Notes: generated from the letters alone by a model not told the origin. A DNA stretch of 64,000 nucleotides from Planctomycetota bacterium (GCA_024280885.1 JAJRPF010000048.1:124001-188000), one strand, 5' to 3'; counted from the stretch's first letter, positions 1 to 9,186 are shown. Made by a program: numbers and translations.

Positions 1-1185
1 GAGCACGCCGAGGCCGAGGCGTCGCGCGCACGCGATCGTTCAGCGTCGCTCTCGCATGAGCTCGCCGTGGCCGAGGAGCGGGCGGAGCATCTCGCCGCGC
101 GTGGGCGCGAGCGCGAGGGCTTTCTCGAGGACGCGCGCCGACAACTCGAGGCCACCTTCGGCACGCTGGCCGCGTCAGCGCTCGAGGCCAGTAATCGGCG
201 CTTCTTGGAGCTTGCCGAGCAGCGTCTTGCGTCCGCTCGCGAGGGCGCGCAGGCGGATCTCGATACGCGTCGGCAGCAGATCGAGTCGCTGGTGGGGCCG
301 CTGCGCGAGACGCTCGGACGGCTTGAGACGCGAACGGCCGAGGTGGAGCGGGCACGTGTCGATGCGTATGCCCGTCTGGATCGTCAGGTGGAGATCCTGG
401 CGACGGCTGCAGGCGACCTCGGCGAGCGCACGACGAGCCTGGTGACGGCGTTGCGCGGCACGCGCACGCGTGGTCGCTGGGGCGAGATCGCGCTTCGCAA
501 CGTCGTCGAAATCGCTGGCATGACCGAGCACTGTGACTTCGAGGAGCAGGCGACGACCGCAGACGGGCGTCGGCCGGATCTGACGGTACGGCTCCCCGGG
601 GGGCGGCTGATCGCGGTCGATGCGAAGGCGCCGCTCGACGCCTACATGGATGCCTGCGACGCGGCGACGGAGAAGGAGCGCCGCGCAGCGCTGGATCGCC
701 ACGTCGCGGCGTTGCGTTCGCATGTGCGGGACCTCGCGTCGCGCGGTTACGCCGACGCGCTGTCAGGCGACGTGGATCTCGTCGTACTCTTCCTCCCCGG
801 GGAGCCGTTCCTGGGGGCGGCGTTCGCGCATGCGCCGGAACTGCAGGTCGAAGCGCTGCGCTCGCGCGTGCTGGTGGCGACACCCGCGACGCTGGTCGCG
901 CTCCTGCGCACCGTCGCGATCTACTGGCAGCAACGCGACGTGGCGCAGAACGCCGAGGCCATCGCCGCGACGGCACGCGAACTCTACGAGCGGGGCGTCG
1001 CGTTCGGTGAGCACCTCGAGCGCATCGGTACGGGGCTGCGTCAGGCTGTGGGCGCGTACGACCGGGCGGTCGGCTCATTCGAACGGCGTTTCGTGCCCAT
1101 GGCCCGGCGGCTCGAGGAACTGCATGTCGCGGACCACGCGCGGCGTCAACTGGAACCACCGACAGCCGTCGATGCGCGTCCGTAG
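1..1185 (+). CDS. rmuC: RmuC family DNA recombination/nuclease-fold protein (5' end outside window)
   Basis: The reading frame is open from the first base, so the N-terminus lies outside the window; 394 residues are visible. The first ~110 residues are Arg/Glu/Ala-rich and predicted coiled coil, as in RmuC. A conserved core follows with the block GRWGEIALRNVVEIAGM and then RPDLTVRLPGG and AVDAKAPLDAY. That is the family signature of a PD-(D/E)XK-like fold, the Asp and Lys of VDAK being candidate active-site residues. RmuC proteins limit recombination at inverted repeats and act on DNA in the cytoplasm. The gene converges on the next one, 34 bases away. The identification rests on the core motifs and is firm; the catalytic role is family knowledge. 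Confidence 0.93.
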   Translation, partial: EHAEAEASRARDRSASLSHELAVAEERAEHLAARGREREGFLEDARRQLEATFGTLAASALEASNRRFLELAEQRLASAREGAQADLDTRRQQIESLVGPLRETLGRLETRTAEVERARVDAYARLDRQVEILATAAGDLGERTTSLVTALRGTRTRGRWGEIALRNVVEIAGMTEHCDFEEQATTADGRRPDLTVRLPGGRLIAVDAKAPLDAYMDACDAATEKERRAALDRHVAALRSHVRDLASRGYADALSGDVDLVVLFLPGEPFLGAAFAHAPELQVEALRSRVLVATPATLVALLRTVAIYWQQRDVAQNAEAIAATARELYERGVAFGEHLERIGTGLRQAVGAYDRAVGSFERRFVPMARRLEELHVADHARRQLEPPTAVDARP

Positions 1186-1219
1186 CACGCCCCCGAGAGC
1201 ACGAACGGCAGCGTCGGCG

Positions 1220-1747
1220 TCAGCGGAGCGCGAGCGGGAAGCGGGCCTTCTTCGTCCAGCGCTTCCGGTGACTGGTCATGAGCCACGCCTCGCGCACCCG
1301 CGCGTCGAGCGGCAGACCGTGGCCGATCCCGGCCTCTACGCGATTCATCAGCACGAGATCGAGACGCTCGCGGCGGTCCGCAATGGTCAGGTGCGGCACG
1401 ACGTCGTCGAAGCGCCCGCTGTAGGGCGGGTAGTCGGGATAGAGCTCGACCAATTTCCCGATCATGCGCCGGATCGGCCGATCAGGTGTGGGGGCGAGGT
1501 AGACCACCCCGGGGAAGCGCGCCAGGTTCGGGAAGCGGAGCGAGAAGCCGCGTGTCTTCGCGAAGTGGAGGCGGAGTTCCTCGATCGTCTGTGCCGTGAT
1601 CTTGGCCCGTGGGATGAATGGATAGACGAGTGTGATATGCGCGGGCACGCCAGCGGTTGCAGACGGGTCATAGAGCGATCGCCACTCGCCGACGAGCTCC
1701 TCTGCTTCCGGAATCGGGATCAGCAGCGCGCTCTCACCCTCGGCCAT
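1220..1747 (-). CDS. 2'-5' RNA ligase-like 2H phosphoesterase
   Basis: A 175-residue protein with the two histidine motifs of the 2H phosphoesterase superfamily: HITLVYPF in the N-terminal half and HLTIAD in the C-terminal half, about 85 residues apart. Each His-x-Thr supplies one half of the active site that handles cyclic phosphates or 2'-5' linkages in RNA or nucleotides. The real substrate cannot be told from sequence. I chose the ATG at 1747, which places the first strand (SALLIPIPEAEEL) near the N-terminus as in relatives and has a GGAGG-like site upstream. An in-frame ATG at 1801 would add 18 residues of low-complexity character. The gene faces rmuC tail to tail. Confidence 0.85.
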   Translation of the reverse strand: MAEGESALLIPIPEAEELVGEWRSLYDPSATAGVPAHITLVYPFIPRAKITAQTIEELRLHFAKTRGFSLRFPNLARFPGVVYLAPTPDRPIRRMIGKLVELYPDYPPYSGRFDDVVPHLTIADRRERLDLVLMNRVEAGIGHGLPLDARVREAWLMTSHRKRWTKKARFPLALR

Positions 1748-1885
1748 TCTGTGCGTCCCTCCGCCTTCCCAGGCCGGGAGATCATCGCCGCGACGTGCCA
1801 TGGAGCCAAATGGTTCGCGCCGAATAAGTTCATGGGGCCGAGGACGAGCGAGGCGGAGCGGGGCAAGACCGAGCGTCGCCGCTCT

Positions 1886-2551
1886 TCAATGCGGATAGAG
1901 CGCTTCGACGAGGCCGGAGACTCCCAGCTCCTTGATCGTGATCAATACGCGTGCGCGCCGAGCCGAGAAGGGGCGACCGAGTGCGACATCGACGTGCGCA
2001 CGGCCCGGGACTTCGAAGCGGCGCAACCCCAGCGTCTCGGCCACGGATGGCGAGACCAAGAGCGGGCCGCGAAAGTCCGGGTCGAGGAGAACGGCAGCCG
2101 TGGTCGCGGCGGAGCCGTCCGGGGCAGAGATGCGAACGAGCAGCGATCCACCTGCCTCGGCCGCGACGCGCTTCGCTCCGCGCGTGAGGATTGCGCTGCC
2201 GCGCGCGTCGCGACGGAGCGTCAGGCCGAGCTTTGTGGCGAACTCGCGGCCGGCGATGAGGGCGGATGCGGGGAGGTACGCCATCCGAGGGCGCGTGTCG
2301 CCGGCCTCCGCAGGCTCAAAAACGTACCTATGTGGCGCCAGAGGAGCGATCTGATGCGCCTCTTCCATCGAGCCTGCTGGCGAGGCCTCACCGTCCGCGA
2401 TGGCGATCCACGCGGCGTCGGCGGGCCACAAGGCCCTCGTCACCACGGCATCGTCGAGTGAGCGCGCCGTCGCTACGCGATCAGCCTGGGACACGCACCC
2501 ACCAGATAGCGTGAGTGCGAGCGTGAGCAGGATCGTGAAACGAGCGTTCAT
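1886..2551 (-). CDS. Putative lipoprotein with degenerate retropepsin-like domain
   Basis: 221 residues beginning with a short lipoprotein-type signal (hydrophobic stretch then LSGGC). The C-terminal half contains FRGPLLVSPSVAETLGL. This has the spacing of the loop after the catalytic Asp in bacterial retropepsin-like aspartic proteases (usually DTG followed by a small-residue turn and LGL), but the Asp-Thr-Gly itself is absent (LLDPDFRG is found instead). It may be an inactive relative; this resemblance is only suggestive. The start codon overlaps the stop of the upstream membrane-protein gene (ATGA), so the two are very likely co-translated. That overlap fixes the start at 2551 rather than a longer in-frame extension. 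Confidence 0.6.
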   Translation of the reverse strand: MNARFTILLTLALTLSGGCVSQADRVATARSLDDAVVTRALWPADAAWIAIADGEASPAGSMEEAHQIAPLAPHRYVFEPAEAGDTRPRMAYLPASALIAGREFATKLGLTLRRDARGSAILTRGAKRVAAEAGGSLLVRISAPDGSAATTAAVLLDPDFRGPLLVSPSVAETLGLRRFEVPGRAHVDVALGRPFSARRARVLITIKELGVSGLVEALYPH

Positions 2552-2847
2552 GGAGAGGTCGCGCCACTCTCGCGTGCGCTTGTCATCGCCTCGTCGCGGC
2601 GCGCGGCGAATACGTCGTGCTCGCGCTCGCCGCAGATCGACGCCGTTCCGGCCGCCACGGCAATCTGAACGGCATGGACGGGGATGAACAGCACCCACCA
2701 GCCGAGCGCGAAGAGGGCGACCTCGATGCCGAGCACGATGCCGAAGGCCGTGAGCTCGTTCGCGTAGGCCAGGCCCGCGCCGGGGATCACCGCCGAGAGG
2801 GCGGCGGCGAGGGCCGGATCACGGCGACGGGCGGTTGCGGACTGCAT
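2548..2847 (-). CDS. Small membrane protein, TM2/DUF5683-like
   Basis: 99 residues. An N-terminal Arg-rich segment is followed by a block of the type P-x-L-A-A-A-L-S-x-x-I-P-G-A-G-x-x-Y, resembling the start of TM2/DUF5683-type small membrane proteins. Two closely spaced hydrophobic segments follow (about residues 28-50 and 52-68). The C-terminus is polar. It is the first gene of a two-gene unit: its TGA overlaps the ATG of the lipoprotein downstream. Function unknown; a small inner-membrane partner for the lipoprotein is the simplest guess. Confidence 0.6.
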   Translation of the reverse strand: MQSATARRRDPALAAALSAVIPGAGLAYANELTAFGIVLGIEVALFALGWWVLFIPVHAVQIAVAAGTASICGEREHDVFAARRDEAMTSARESGATSP

Positions 2848-3002
2848 GCGGCAGAGGATATCGCCTCCGGGGCGTGCGCGCCCGCGTAGGCTCAGGGTTA
2901 TCCTGTCACTACGTGCGGCGCAATTCGCGGGGGTGTTCGACCGTCCAAGCCCACGCAGTCAACTCAGAAGCTACGACTCGTCACCAATGAGGATCCCCAC
3001 CC

Positions 3003-4550
3003 ATGCGGAAGTCCGTGCTGTTGATCTCGCTGGCCGCCATCGCAAGCGTGGGCCTCTTCGCACGCGGTAGCCGCGGCGGGGACGATCTCCAGAAGCGCTA
3101 TCGGCTCAGGCGAATCAGCGGAGCGACCAGCATGGCGTCGCCCGCCAAAGCGCTCCTCGAGAGCACCGAGGACTGCCCGCTCGCTGCCGGGGTTCCCGAG
3201 GCCATCGGCCCGAATTTCGACCCCGATCTCTATGACGAGATCAGCATCGCAGGCAACGGCCGACTTGTCGCGTATGCGACCCAGACCGCGCAGCTCCCGA
3301 TCCCCGGGATGCGCGTGATCGTGATCCAGCGCGAGGGGGGCGACGCCGAGACCGTCAGCGAGGGCTCGGGCGAGAACGATCAGCCATCGATCGACCTCGA
3401 CAAGCTCGGGAGCCGCCTGGCGTTCCGTGGTCCCGGGGGATCTCGCGGCGCCGACACCGACATCTACGTACGGACCGTCACGCGTCGCGGCAACGGCCTG
3501 GGCGGCGAGTTCCCGACCACCGAGACGACGAACCTCACTGACATCGGGAATGGCAACAGCACATTCGCGAGCTATCCCTCTCTGACGGCGCGCACGCTCG
3601 TAACCGAGATCGATGGCTCAGGGATCACGTTCATCGAGCGCGACGCACGTCTCGCGTTCATTTCCGATGGCGACTTCGACAAGGACCAGCGCCGTCCCAA
3701 CCACGCCGATCCCGGCCACAACGAAGAGAACGTCGAGCAACTCTTCATCTGGCGAGAGAAGGACCGCCGCTTCACGCAGGCAACGCGCAATACGGATCCA
3801 GACGTCCGCATGGCCCGGCCCTCGATCTCCGGCAACGGCAAGTTGGTCGCGTTCGAGTGCACGGCGGATCTCGTTCCCGACGCGACGAACCCCCGCGACG
3901 CGACGCAGGTCGGCAATCCGGACAACGTACGACAGATCTACCTCTGGCGTCGCACGCGGAAGGGACAGTCGATTATCCAGCTGACGTTCGGAGACCGTGC
4001 CTCATACGCTCCGCGCATCGCCGCGAACGGCAGTCAAGTGCTCTTCTGCTCGCGCGCGGATCTGGTCCCCGGCGGCAATCCCGAGGGCAACTACGAGATC
4101 TTCCGCCACCGCCGTGGCACGCGCGCCGCCCGTCGCCTGGCGCAGCTGACGCAGACCCCCGAGGGCGAGAACGTCCTTCCGCGACCGACGCGCAGCCCTG
4201 GGCGTTTCGTGTTCTATTCCACTGCGGCCCCGCCCGCCGGCGGAGCGACGTTCGGTCTCGGACCGCGGCAGTGTGGCCCGACAGCGTTGCTCTGGACGCG
4301 CGGGCGGGTGCGACTCGTCGGTGGGTTGCTCGATCTGGAGCAGATCGGGAACGCGCCGAACCTGATCTTCGTCGGCCCGCCAGCGGCGACCTTCGCTTCG
4401 AAGATTCACTTCGCGACCAACGATCCGCAACTGGACCCACCACCGTTGCGTGACGACGACGACGATCCGACCAACGATCCGCCGTCGCCCGGCACGGCCG
4501 GTCCGACGCAGCTCCACCTGGCGCGGGCTACGCGCTTCGCGCGCCGGTGA
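3003..4550 (+). CDS. Secreted WD40-like (PD40/TolB-type) beta-propeller protein
   Basis: 515 residues. The first ~22 residues form a Sec signal peptide. The mature part has repeated blade motifs of the PD40 type: ISIAGNGRLVAYATQ, PSIDLDKLGSRLAFRG, PSISGNGKLVAFECTADLVP and IAANGSQVLFCSRADLVPGG. The last two are followed by NYEIFRHRR or RQIYLWRR, the 'x-x-I-[YF]-x-W/H-R' strand typical of TolB-like propellers. Tandem blades like these normally form a six- or seven-bladed exported propeller. No enzymatic motif is visible. The C-terminal 30 residues are Asp/Pro-rich. The gene stands alone, with 686 bases of non-coding sequence after it. Confidence 0.8.
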   Translation: MRKSVLLISLAAIASVGLFARGSRGGDDLQKRYRLRRISGATSMASPAKALLESTEDCPLAAGVPEAIGPNFDPDLYDEISIAGNGRLVAYATQTAQLPIPGMRVIVIQREGGDAETVSEGSGENDQPSIDLDKLGSRLAFRGPGGSRGADTDIYVRTVTRRGNGLGGEFPTTETTNLTDIGNGNSTFASYPSLTARTLVTEIDGSGITFIERDARLAFISDGDFDKDQRRPNHADPGHNEENVEQLFIWREKDRRFTQATRNTDPDVRMARPSISGNGKLVAFECTADLVPDATNPRDATQVGNPDNVRQIYLWRRTRKGQSIIQLTFGDRASYAPRIAANGSQVLFCSRADLVPGGNPEGNYEIFRHRRGTRAARRLAQLTQTPEGENVLPRPTRSPGRFVFYSTAAPPAGGATFGLGPRQCGPTALLWTRGRVRLVGGLLDLEQIGNAPNLIFVGPPAATFASKIHFATNDPQLDPPPLRDDDDDPTNDPPSPGTAGPTQLHLARATRFARR

Positions 4551-4610
4551 GCCGATGGCGCGTTGTTGCGTTGGGGTCGCCTCCGGCTCCTCGCTCGCTC
4601 TCGCTCGCAT

Positions 4611-4818
4611 GTTCGGCTTCGGTCGCAGCTCCGGCTGCTTCAACTGGGGCTGCGCTCGGAGCTCGTTGCCTCGCATCGGGTCGGAGACTCGACGTGGAAG
4701 TTGGCGCGTCGCATGGGTGGGTCTCGCAGGCGGAATCCGCTCTGTCAGCCTCACCGCGAGTGTCACGCCGTGAGCGGAGCTCACGGCCCGCCACTCGCTC
4801 TCGTTTCTGGCGTTGTCG
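4611..4818 (+). repeat. Intergenic direct repeat, copy 1
   Basis: Matches 7845-8055 in the same orientation. Over the first 128 bases (4611-4738 against 7845-7972) I count 11 mismatches and no gaps, about 91% identity; similarity then falls but persists to around 4818. The differences fall at all codon positions in every frame, so a shared protein is unlikely. The copies lie immediately after two consecutive plus-strand genes for secreted proteins. Confidence 0.85.
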
Positions 4819-4925
4819 TGGGGGGGGGCCTCTCTCGCGCCTGCCATGCCAGCGGCGCCGCGTTCCGTCCGAACTCCTCTCCCCAATCAATCTCCTCTCC
4901 CTGATCAACCGAGCGGGTGTGCGGC

Positions 4926-5032
4926 GTCGAAGTAGCGTGCCTGGCTCAATTTTCTCGGCGCGGCGACGAGTCGCGCCCTCGTCCATCTGAGTCACCGCGC
5001 CGAAAAATCTGAGCCTGGCACGGTATTTCGAC
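4926..5032. repeat. Large imperfect inverted repeat (REP-like hairpin)
   Basis: Arms of 38 bases (4926-4963 and 4995-5032) are complementary with six mismatches and enclose a 31-base loop. Each arm contains a GCCTGGCTC-like core. The design (arms of 35-38, loop of 30-31) is the same as the perfect hairpin at 36313-36412, which also carries CCTGGCTC. This suggests one family of mobile palindromic elements. No transposase is in the window. Confidence 0.75.
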
Positions 5033-5236
5033 CCCTCGACGAGTCGCGATCCATCCTGACCCATCTCCCCATCTTCATCTCCATCCCCTCGCCACCTCCC
5101 AGACCGGGGACGGCTCTCGGTCCTCTCACCAACTCTCCTCCACCACGCCGCTCGCCGTCCGTCTCGTCGTGCCCGGCTCGAAAGGGCCCGGAAGCTGACC
5201 CGGTCAGACCGCTCTCCCGTCGCGGCGTACCGTAGG

Positions 5237-7765
5237 ATGGCCTGGATGCGCATTGCCTCACGCTTCGTCGCCCTCTTTGTCTTCACCGCACTCCTGGGCG
5301 TCAGCCCCATTCGAGCGGATGACGATGGCGGGGATGCTCCGCCGCCCGATGAGGCGGTCGTTGACGATCCGGCCGCGGTTGAGCGTCGGAAGCGTCTGGA
5401 ACTCGATGATCGGCGCGAGAAACTGCCCGACTCGGCGCAGCCGGCCATGGTGTTGCTCGATGACTTTCGCGACCGCGAGTTTCGCGTCTGGTCGTCGCTG
5501 CGAGACGCCGTCGTCCTGCACGGAGTCGCGGCGCTCCCCGCGCTCGAGATCGCACTTGAGGAACTCGATTGGGAGACGCGCGCGTTTGCGGCTTCTTGCC
5601 TAGCTCTGCTCGGGGAACGCTCCACCGCGGCTGCGCTCGGTGATGCGTACCACGCCGAGAAGAAGTTCACCGAGGCGCGTCGGCAGTACGTTCTCGCGAT
5701 CGCGGCGTTGGGCGCGAAGTCGTCGAAGGAACTCCTCCTCGAAGCGGCTGGCGAGGAGTCCTCCGGTATTCGACTGGCGGCCGTGCGGGGACTGGGCGCT
5801 CTCGGCGATCCGGAGCTTGCCGACTTCCTGCGCGGCTTCGTCGACGACGAGGATCTCGACATCCGCTACGAGGCGCGCGGCAGTCTTGCGGCACTCGGTG
5901 ATGAGGCGGTGGTTGCCAGCCTGCTCGCGGAGACCAAAGGACTCGTGTCCTCGCGCCAGTTGCAGCGCGTGCCGTCGCTCGAGACCGAAGACAATGGCGA
6001 TCGGTACTCGCACTACCTGCTCGGGCTCGCGTTGGCGCGGGCGCCGCGCGAAGCGGCCGACAAGATTCTCGTCGCCGCGCTGACGGCCTCAAAACCGTAC
6101 GCCCACAAGGACTTCCTGCGCATGGGCGTCGCCGAGGGGCTCGGTCGCCGCGCGGCGGGCGGCGAGGCGCCGCACCCCAAACTCGCCTCGGGCATCGCGC
6201 ACAAGAAGAACGAGGTGCGCGTCGCATGCAGCTACGGAGCTGGTTGGGCACGTGCTCCGGAACTCGTGCCGAGGCTCGTCAAGGCGCTCGGCGACAGTCA
6301 ACTCGACGTGCGGCACAACGCTGTCATGGCGCTCGGTCGAATTGGCGGTGACGGCGCCGCGAGCGCGCTGGCGAAGGCATCGAAAGACAAGGCTGGAGAG
6401 ATCCGCATCAGCGCCGTGCGCGCCATGTCAGCAGTGCCGGGCGCTGTGACGACCAAGGCGCTGATCGGCACCCTTCGCGACAAGAAGTACATGGTGCGCG
6501 TGATGGCCGCGCGAGCGTTGCGCTACCGGACGCAGGAAGCGGGCGTCCTCTCTGGTTTGCTGCGTTCCGCGCGCGACTCGGATTACGGAGTTCGCGAGCA
6601 GGCGCTCGCTGCCCTCGCACATCATCCCGTCGGTGACGACGTCGTGGAGGCGCTGGTCTCCGCGCTCAGTGATCGCGACTTCGGCGTTCGTACCAACGGG
6701 AGCCTTGGTCTCGCGAAAATCGTGGAACACTGCGAAGCCGCCAAGGCGGCTCCCGTCGCGGCGCGTAGCGTGTCGCTCTATCTCTCGGCCGACACCACGC
6801 GCGAAGAGAAGGGCATGCTCGAGTACCTCGACGCGGCACGCGCTTCCGGTTGCGTTCTTCCGCTGATCAGCGGTCTTGAGAGCGACACGTTGGAGACGCG
6901 CGTCCGGGCGAATAGGGCGCTGATGACCGTTGGTGAGACGTCGCGCAACTTCAAGCCGGAGGCGTCGGCAGACGATCGTGCGAAGGCTGTGAAGCGGTGG
7001 CGCGAGTGGTGGGCGAGTCGGGCTGATGATCTGCCTGCTCGTGGCTCCCGCGCGCGGGCAGCGATCACGGGCAAGCTCTCGGAGGCCGCGCGCGATCTGA
7101 AGTGGAAGGGTCTCGACATCGCCTTGCTCTTCGACTCGACGGGGTCGATGGCGGGCCTCATCCGCGCCGCGAAGCAACGCACTGATGAGATCATCCACGA
7201 GCTTCATGGCTTGCTGCCCAGCTTGCGCGTCAGCGTCTTCACGTACCGCGACTACGGCGACAGCTACGTCTGGTATGGCACCCCGCTCACGTTCGACACG
7301 TCGAAGCTCGCGGGCTTCCTGCAGAACGCGACGCACGGTCAAGGCGGGGACATCCCGGAGGCGGTCTTCGAGACCACGAAGAACGCAATGGAACGCCTCG
7401 ATTGGCGTCCCGAAGCCCACAAGGTCGTGGTCTACGCCGGTGACGCGCCGCACCATCCAGAGTCGAACGGCGTCTTCATGGAGACGATCCGCAACTTCTG
7501 TACGCCCGAGAATAATGGGGTCCTGCACGCGATATTCACCGACACGAATCGCCGCTCGCTGGACATCAAGACACGTAAGAAGCGGGCGGACTTCTCGAAG
7601 GTCACCTCGCCCTTCTTCGAACGCTACAAGGAGACAGCGGCTGTCGGCCGCGGCAAGGCTGTTCTGCTCGACGACGAGAGCGCGCTCATCAAGGACTTGC
7701 TCGTGCTGACGTTCGGCGAGACGTTCCGCGCGGACATCGAGAACCTGCTGGATTTCGAGTACTGA
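5237..7765 (+). CDS. Secreted HEAT-repeat protein with C-terminal von Willebrand A domain
   Basis: 842 residues. A signal peptide (about 1-27) is followed by an Asp-rich linker, then many HEAT/PBS-type helical repeats (roughly 70-560) with recurring phrases such as AVRGLGALGD and AVMALGRIGGD. A von Willebrand A domain fills the C-terminus. Its MIDAS begins DSTGSM at residue 633, a variant of DxSxS able to bind a metal. The later NNGVLHAIFTDTN segment fits a central strand of the fold. Such proteins probably scaffold protein contacts outside the cytoplasm. The ATG at 5246 (three codons in) gives an equally good signal peptide and better spacing from AGGATGG. A paralogue with the same architecture lies at 42865-45702. 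Confidence 0.85.
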   Translation: MAWMRIASRFVALFVFTALLGVSPIRADDDGGDAPPPDEAVVDDPAAVERRKRLELDDRREKLPDSAQPAMVLLDDFRDREFRVWSSLRDAVVLHGVAALPALEIALEELDWETRAFAASCLALLGERSTAAALGDAYHAEKKFTEARRQYVLAIAALGAKSSKELLLEAAGEESSGIRLAAVRGLGALGDPELADFLRGFVDDEDLDIRYEARGSLAALGDEAVVASLLAETKGLVSSRQLQRVPSLETEDNGDRYSHYLLGLALARAPREAADKILVAALTASKPYAHKDFLRMGVAEGLGRRAAGGEAPHPKLASGIAHKKNEVRVACSYGAGWARAPELVPRLVKALGDSQLDVRHNAVMALGRIGGDGAASALAKASKDKAGEIRISAVRAMSAVPGAVTTKALIGTLRDKKYMVRVMAARALRYRTQEAGVLSGLLRSARDSDYGVREQALAALAHHPVGDDVVEALVSALSDRDFGVRTNGSLGLAKIVEHCEAAKAAPVAARSVSLYLSADTTREEKGMLEYLDAARASGCVLPLISGLESDTLETRVRANRALMTVGETSRNFKPEASADDRAKAVKRWREWWASRADDLPARGSRARAAITGKLSEAARDLKWKGLDIALLFDSTGSMAGLIRAAKQRTDEIIHELHGLLPSLRVSVFTYRDYGDSYVWYGTPLTFDTSKLAGFLQNATHGQGGDIPEAVFETTKNAMERLDWRPEAHKVVVYAGDAPHHPESNGVFMETIRNFCTPENNGVLHAIFTDTNRRSLDIKTRKKRADFSKVTSPFFERYKETAAVGRGKAVLLDDESALIKDLLVLTFGETFRADIENLLDFEY

Positions 7766-8353
7766 CGCGGGGGGCGCGCGGAGCGCGTCGGCCGCGTCCT
7801 TGATTTTGTGGCGACTCCGTCGCCACCCCTCGCTTCGCTCGGGTGTTCGGCTTCGGTCGCGGCTCCGGCTGCTTCAACCGGGGCTGCGTTCGGCGTTCGC
7901 TGCCGCGCATTGGGTCGGAGACTCGCCGTGGAAGTTGGCGCGTCGCATGGGCGGGTTTCGCAGGCGGAATCCCCTCCCTTCACCTCACCGCGAGTGTCAC
8001 GCTGCGTGCTCCGCACACAGCCCGCCACTCGCTGTCGTTTCCGGCGTCGTCGTTGCGGGGTGTCTCGCGGCCCGACTCGGGCGTGTTGGCCCACTCCTCG
8101 CCGTCGCAACTACCCCCCGAACCGTCCGCCCGAGACCGACCCGACCAGATCAGAACAGACCGTGTCCTCCGCCGCAGCCAGGCCACCTGCGGGGCGGCGT
8201 ATTGCGCCCCTCGCCGCGCCTTGCGTCAGCCCTTGGAGCATTCCCCGTTCTTGCCGCCGTCTGGGAAGTCGTCGGTTGCCAGCCGGGCGATCACGGTCGT
8301 GAGTGCGACGATCCCGGCGAGACTTGGGATAGACGTCGGAGCGTTCGCGATGC
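7766..8353. other. Intergenic region carrying the second copy of the direct repeat
   Basis: 588 bases between convergent genes. It holds repeat copy 2 (7845-8055). On the minus strand, 8226-8353 reads as ~43 hydrophobic, GC3-rich codons ending in TGA right after the DUF4230 stop, but has no ATG, GTG or TTG at a sensible start; I do not call it a gene. Confidence 0.5.
7845..8055 (+). repeat. Intergenic direct repeat, copy 2
   Basis: Partner of 4611-4818, same orientation, about 3.2 kb downstream, so the two copies bracket the HEAT/VWA gene. The best-conserved part is 7845-7972. A recombination event between copies would remove the gene between them. Whether other copies exist elsewhere in the genome cannot be seen here. 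Confidence 0.85.
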
Positions 8354-9034
8354 TCAGCGCCAGCGGATCTTGACGGTCTCGTATCCGAATGATCGGAGCA
8401 GTGCTTCGATGGAACGCTCCGCACTGGATTTCGCTCGCTCCAGTATCCCGCCATCGAGTGCCGCGTCGCGCAGGGAAGCCTCCGCCTCCTGGCGCGCACG
8501 CGACTCGAGGCCCTCCTTGCGCTTCGCGAGTACGTCGGTGTTGCGCGTGTGCACGTACGTGCGTTCGTTGTCGAGATCCGTTGTGAGGATCTCTGGCGGC
8601 GGGAGGGTCATGCGGATCGTGCGCGTCGCGGGGTCGGCGCGAACATCGTCCTCGCGCAGTTTCGAGAGGTCGACCCCCGCCGTGATGTCGGCGGCCGCGA
8701 CGAGCAGGATGGCATCGTTCGACTTCACCCAGCCCCAGAAGCGACTCTGCTCCTCGCTGAGGTCGATGACGCGCTCGATGTGGAAGCTGGTCGTCTCCAG
8801 TCGCGAGAGCTCGCGCACTGCGGTGACCACGCTCGGTTGGGCGCGGATCGTCGTCGTCTCGTTCGACTCTCGAAGCGCGCCGAAGAGGCCGAAGCCCGCG
8901 CTCACAACCGCCCCCCCGAAGAACGCGACGCCGGCGAGAACCGCCACCAGCAGCGTGATCAGGAGGCCTCGAACCCAGGTCGGTTTCCCACTCTCGGCTG
9001 GAGCGTCGGGCGCGGACGTGCTCTCGTGTGTCAT
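8354..9034 (-). CDS. DUF4230 family membrane-anchored protein
   Basis: 226 residues. A polar N-terminus is followed by one strong transmembrane helix (about 23-50), then the DUF4230 block beginning with the phrase VVTAVRELSRLETTSFHIERV. It ends in a helical Arg/Ala/Glu-rich region and a terminal FGYETVKIRW strand, as in the family. DUF4230 proteins are membrane-tethered with the domain outside the cytoplasm; their role is unknown. The gene is transcribed alone and divergently from the Cys-repeat lipoprotein, with 152 bases between their starts. Confidence 0.75.
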   Translation of the reverse strand: MTHESTSAPDAPAESGKPTWVRGLLITLLVAVLAGVAFFGGAVVSAGFGLFGALRESNETTTIRAQPSVVTAVRELSRLETTSFHIERVIDLSEEQSRFWGWVKSNDAILLVAAADITAGVDLSKLREDDVRADPATRTIRMTLPPPEILTTDLDNERTYVHTRNTDVLAKRKEGLESRARQEAEASLRDAALDGGILERAKSSAERSIEALLRSFGYETVKIRWR

Positions 9035-9186
9035 GGTGTGAGAGAGTAACCGGAGAGGCCTCGGTCACGTTCGCAGCGGAGCTGCGGCTGCGCTGGTTCT
9101 TGCGGAATGTCGGCGGCGGCGTTGTGGTTGAGGTTCCAGGAGGCCGCGCCAGCGGGCGTAGCAACACAAACAGAAGGACAACGCAG

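Larger units (their letters stand above)
4551..5236. other. Long intergenic region carrying a repeat and a hairpin
   Basis: 686 bases with no convincing gene; open frames here show no family resemblance and change amino acids freely between the two copies of the repeat. It contains one copy of a ~208-base direct repeat (4611-4818), a large imperfect inverted repeat (4926-5032) and a pyrimidine-rich stretch just before the HEAT/VWA gene at 5237. Confidence 0.6.

Noticed and set aside
620..2461. 613-codon plus-strand frame over three genes
   Set aside because: Crosses rmuC and two opposite genes out of frame; Arg/Ser-rich composition marks it as a shadow.
4563..4904. Small frame conserved between the two intergenic repeats
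   Set aside because: Every frame has many amino-acid-changing differences and no start/SD common to both copies, so the conservation is at DNA level.
8226..8353. Possible small protein right after the DUF4230 stop
   Set aside because: No ATG, GTG or TTG at a plausible place; only the composition hints at coding.
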